From positions 806,001 to 870,000 of the forward strand of contig CAVQCG010000005.1 in the NCBI GenBank assembly GCA_963710975.1: a DNA stretch of 64,000 bases. The letters are read 5' to 3'. Shown piece by piece: positions 63,070-64,000 of this stretch (position 1 is its first letter; each line of letters opens with the position of its first letter). The notes beneath the pieces are model-generated. The model saw only the letters and a program-made list of their open reading frames with translations. It ran no database searches and was not told where the DNA came from. The DNA is from JBBQXH01 sp963710975 (lineage in GTDB: Bacteria; Actinomycetota; Thermoleophilia; Gaiellales; Gaiellaceae). The translations under genes were made by a program, and so were the position numbers.

Positions 63070-64000
63070 ATGCGACGGTTGCTCCTACTCACTGCACTGA
63101 TGGTTGCGGTGACGGCCTTCGCTGCGCCGTCCGCATCGGCCGGGTTCGGCTCCGTGCTCATCACCGCCAGCCCCGCCGGTACCGGGAGCGGTCTCGTCAC
63201 CGGGCCCGGAATCGCCTGCTCCTACGCGGGCGGCGTCACCTCCGGAGACTGCGCCGAAGTCCTCCCGGCCGGCCTCCAGGTCACCCTCACAGCCACACCC
63301 GGAGCAACGTCCGCGATCACCAGCCTGTCCGGGTGCCCGGCTCCGCTGTTTGCCAACGGGGGAAGCGCCAGCTGCCGCTTCATCACGACCCCGACCTCGC
63401 CTGACGTCAACCTCGGCGTCACCTTCACGTTCGCCCCGTTCACGCTTTCGGTCACGAAGGACGGTACGGGCGGCGGAACCGTCGTCAGCAATCCGCTCGG
63501 CATCAGCTGCGGCTTGTTCTGTCAAGCCCACTACCCGAGCGGAATCCTCGTGCAGCTCACCGCCACCCCGGATGCCACCTCGCGCTTCGTGGCCTGGGGC
63601 GGGGCATGCACGCCGTTCGGCTCGAACAGGGTCTGCATCGTGCAGATGAACGGCGACCGCACCGTGTCGGCCACCTTCGCGACGAATCTGGTTCCCGTTA
63701 CCGTCGCCCTCGCCGGAAGCGGCACCGGCCGCGTCACCGGAGGCCCAGGGAACTACTACTGCCAGCCGACCTGTACCGCGCAGATCGTGCTCGGCACGGT
63801 GATGACGTTCACCGCGAGTCCCGCGCCGGGATCGCTGTTCGGTGGTTGGAGCGCGCCCTGCGCCGGGACGTCGACGACCTGCACGTTCACGGTGACCGGG
63901 GCGACGACCCTCACGGCGACCTTCAATCCCGCTCCCGTCGAGGCCACCGTGACCCGCGTGCAGACGTTCCGCAGGCCCTACCGCTACACCCGTGTGATCG
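63070..64000 (+). CDS. Secreted protein with divergent InlB B-repeat-like domains, truncated by the window end
   Basis: GGAGG precedes ATG 63070. The product has a signal peptide (MRRLLLLTALMVAVTAFAAP, then SASA) and at least three repeats of about 75-85 residues. Each combines a GTGxGxV strand, a Cys pair and a VxLTATP or FTASP strand, then W-G: GTGSGLVTGPGIACSYAGG, GTGGGTVVSNPLGISCG and GTGRVTGGPGNYYCQ. This is the divergent InlB B-repeat pattern of bacterial surface and secreted proteins, with a disulfide-like Cys pair in each repeat. No stop occurs before base 64000, so 310 codons are visible. It may act in adhesion or as a wall-linked structure. Confidence 0.8.
   Translation, partial: MRRLLLLTALMVAVTAFAAPSASAGFGSVLITASPAGTGSGLVTGPGIACSYAGGVTSGDCAEVLPAGLQVTLTATPGATSAITSLSGCPAPLFANGGSASCRFITTPTSPDVNLGVTFTFAPFTLSVTKDGTGGGTVVSNPLGISCGLFCQAHYPSGILVQLTATPDATSRFVAWGGACTPFGSNRVCIVQMNGDRTVSATFATNLVPVTVALAGSGTGRVTGGPGNYYCQPTCTAQIVLGTVMTFTASPAPGSLFGGWSAPCAGTSTTCTFTVTGATTLTATFNPAPVEATVTRVQTFRRPYRYTRVI

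Noticed and set aside
62989..63404. Sulfatase continuing to 63404
   Set aside because: Similarity ends near 62957 and the extension overlaps the signal peptide and first repeat of a clearly coded secreted protein; an indel is more likely.

Overview
The window is GC-rich bacterial chromosome with many GTG starts and many 1-4 nt stop/start overlaps. The gene content fits an aerobic soil-type actinomycete: two ECF sigma factors, one with an RskA-like partner, ThyX, an F420-type LLM oxidoreductase remnant, EgtD, HpnB, and form I CO dehydrogenase. I infer Actinomycetota, probably Thermoleophilia/Gaiellales-like. That placement is inference, and no rRNA or tRNA gene was seen to test it.

Layout. 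1-5049: cytochrome bd oxidase and its assembly exporter (cydA-cydB-cydD-cydC). 5.2-7.6 kb: GAP-family membrane protein, divergent from a PiT phosphate transporter with its DUF47 partner. 7.6-16.3 kb: mixed metabolism (3-hydroxyacyl-CoA dehydrogenase, cysteine dioxygenase-like cupin, hutU-egtD, hpnB, SDR, DUF1996, CDF transporter). 16.5-25.5 kb: principal sigma factor, two ECF sigma factors, mutM, folE2, plsY, superoxide dismutase, thyX, methyltransferase and TfoX. 25.7-31.05 kb (minus strand): alkD and nfeD, then the tightly overlapped set moxR/coxD - coxE - epimerase - FAD oxidoreductase. 31.2-41.15 kb (plus strand): coxM-coxS-coxL (form I), two XdhC/CoxI maturation factors, coxG, and a second coxS-coxL-coxM (form II). 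41.2-43.5 kb: Ala/Glu-rich orphan protein, beta-carbonic anhydrase, DUF72. 43.5-52.3 kb: a divergent carbohydrate-catabolic locus around a GntR regulator. 52.4-57.4 kb: LLM oxidoreductase remnant, VOC protein, DUF6899, GNAT, BAAT-type hydrolase, MFS exporter. 57.8-64 kb: ilvA, SDR, Rid-family protein, cupin, secreted proteins, sulfatase, and a truncated InlB-B-repeat surface protein.

How the genes work together. The cox region supports aerobic CO oxidation. The first large subunit carries the form I motif AYRCSFR and has M-S-L order. The second trimer carries AYRGAGR in S-L-M order, so its substrate is open. MoxR, CoxE, XdhC and CoxG homologues around them are the expected cofactor-maturation and membrane-recruitment helpers. 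Cytochrome bd could accept electrons at low oxygen. The GntR locus pairs an FGGY kinase, SDR and aldose epimerase with a PfkB kinase, SIS isomerase, class I aldolase and an AGPS-like flavoenzyme; its sugar cannot be named from sequence.

The most unusual signal is non-coding. Between about 9.04-9.37, 16.31-16.55 and 41.20-41.35 kb there is a modular repeat whose linker boxes are nearly invariant, while the hairpins between them differ in sequence yet stay paired. It lies at gene 3' ends and often supplies the stop codon. Two further palindromic elements with terminal inverted repeats flank cydD-cydC. Separately, at least seven genes are broken by single-base indels, mostly insertions. This could be consensus error in the assembly or real decay, so disrupted genes are annotated at full span with the break noted.
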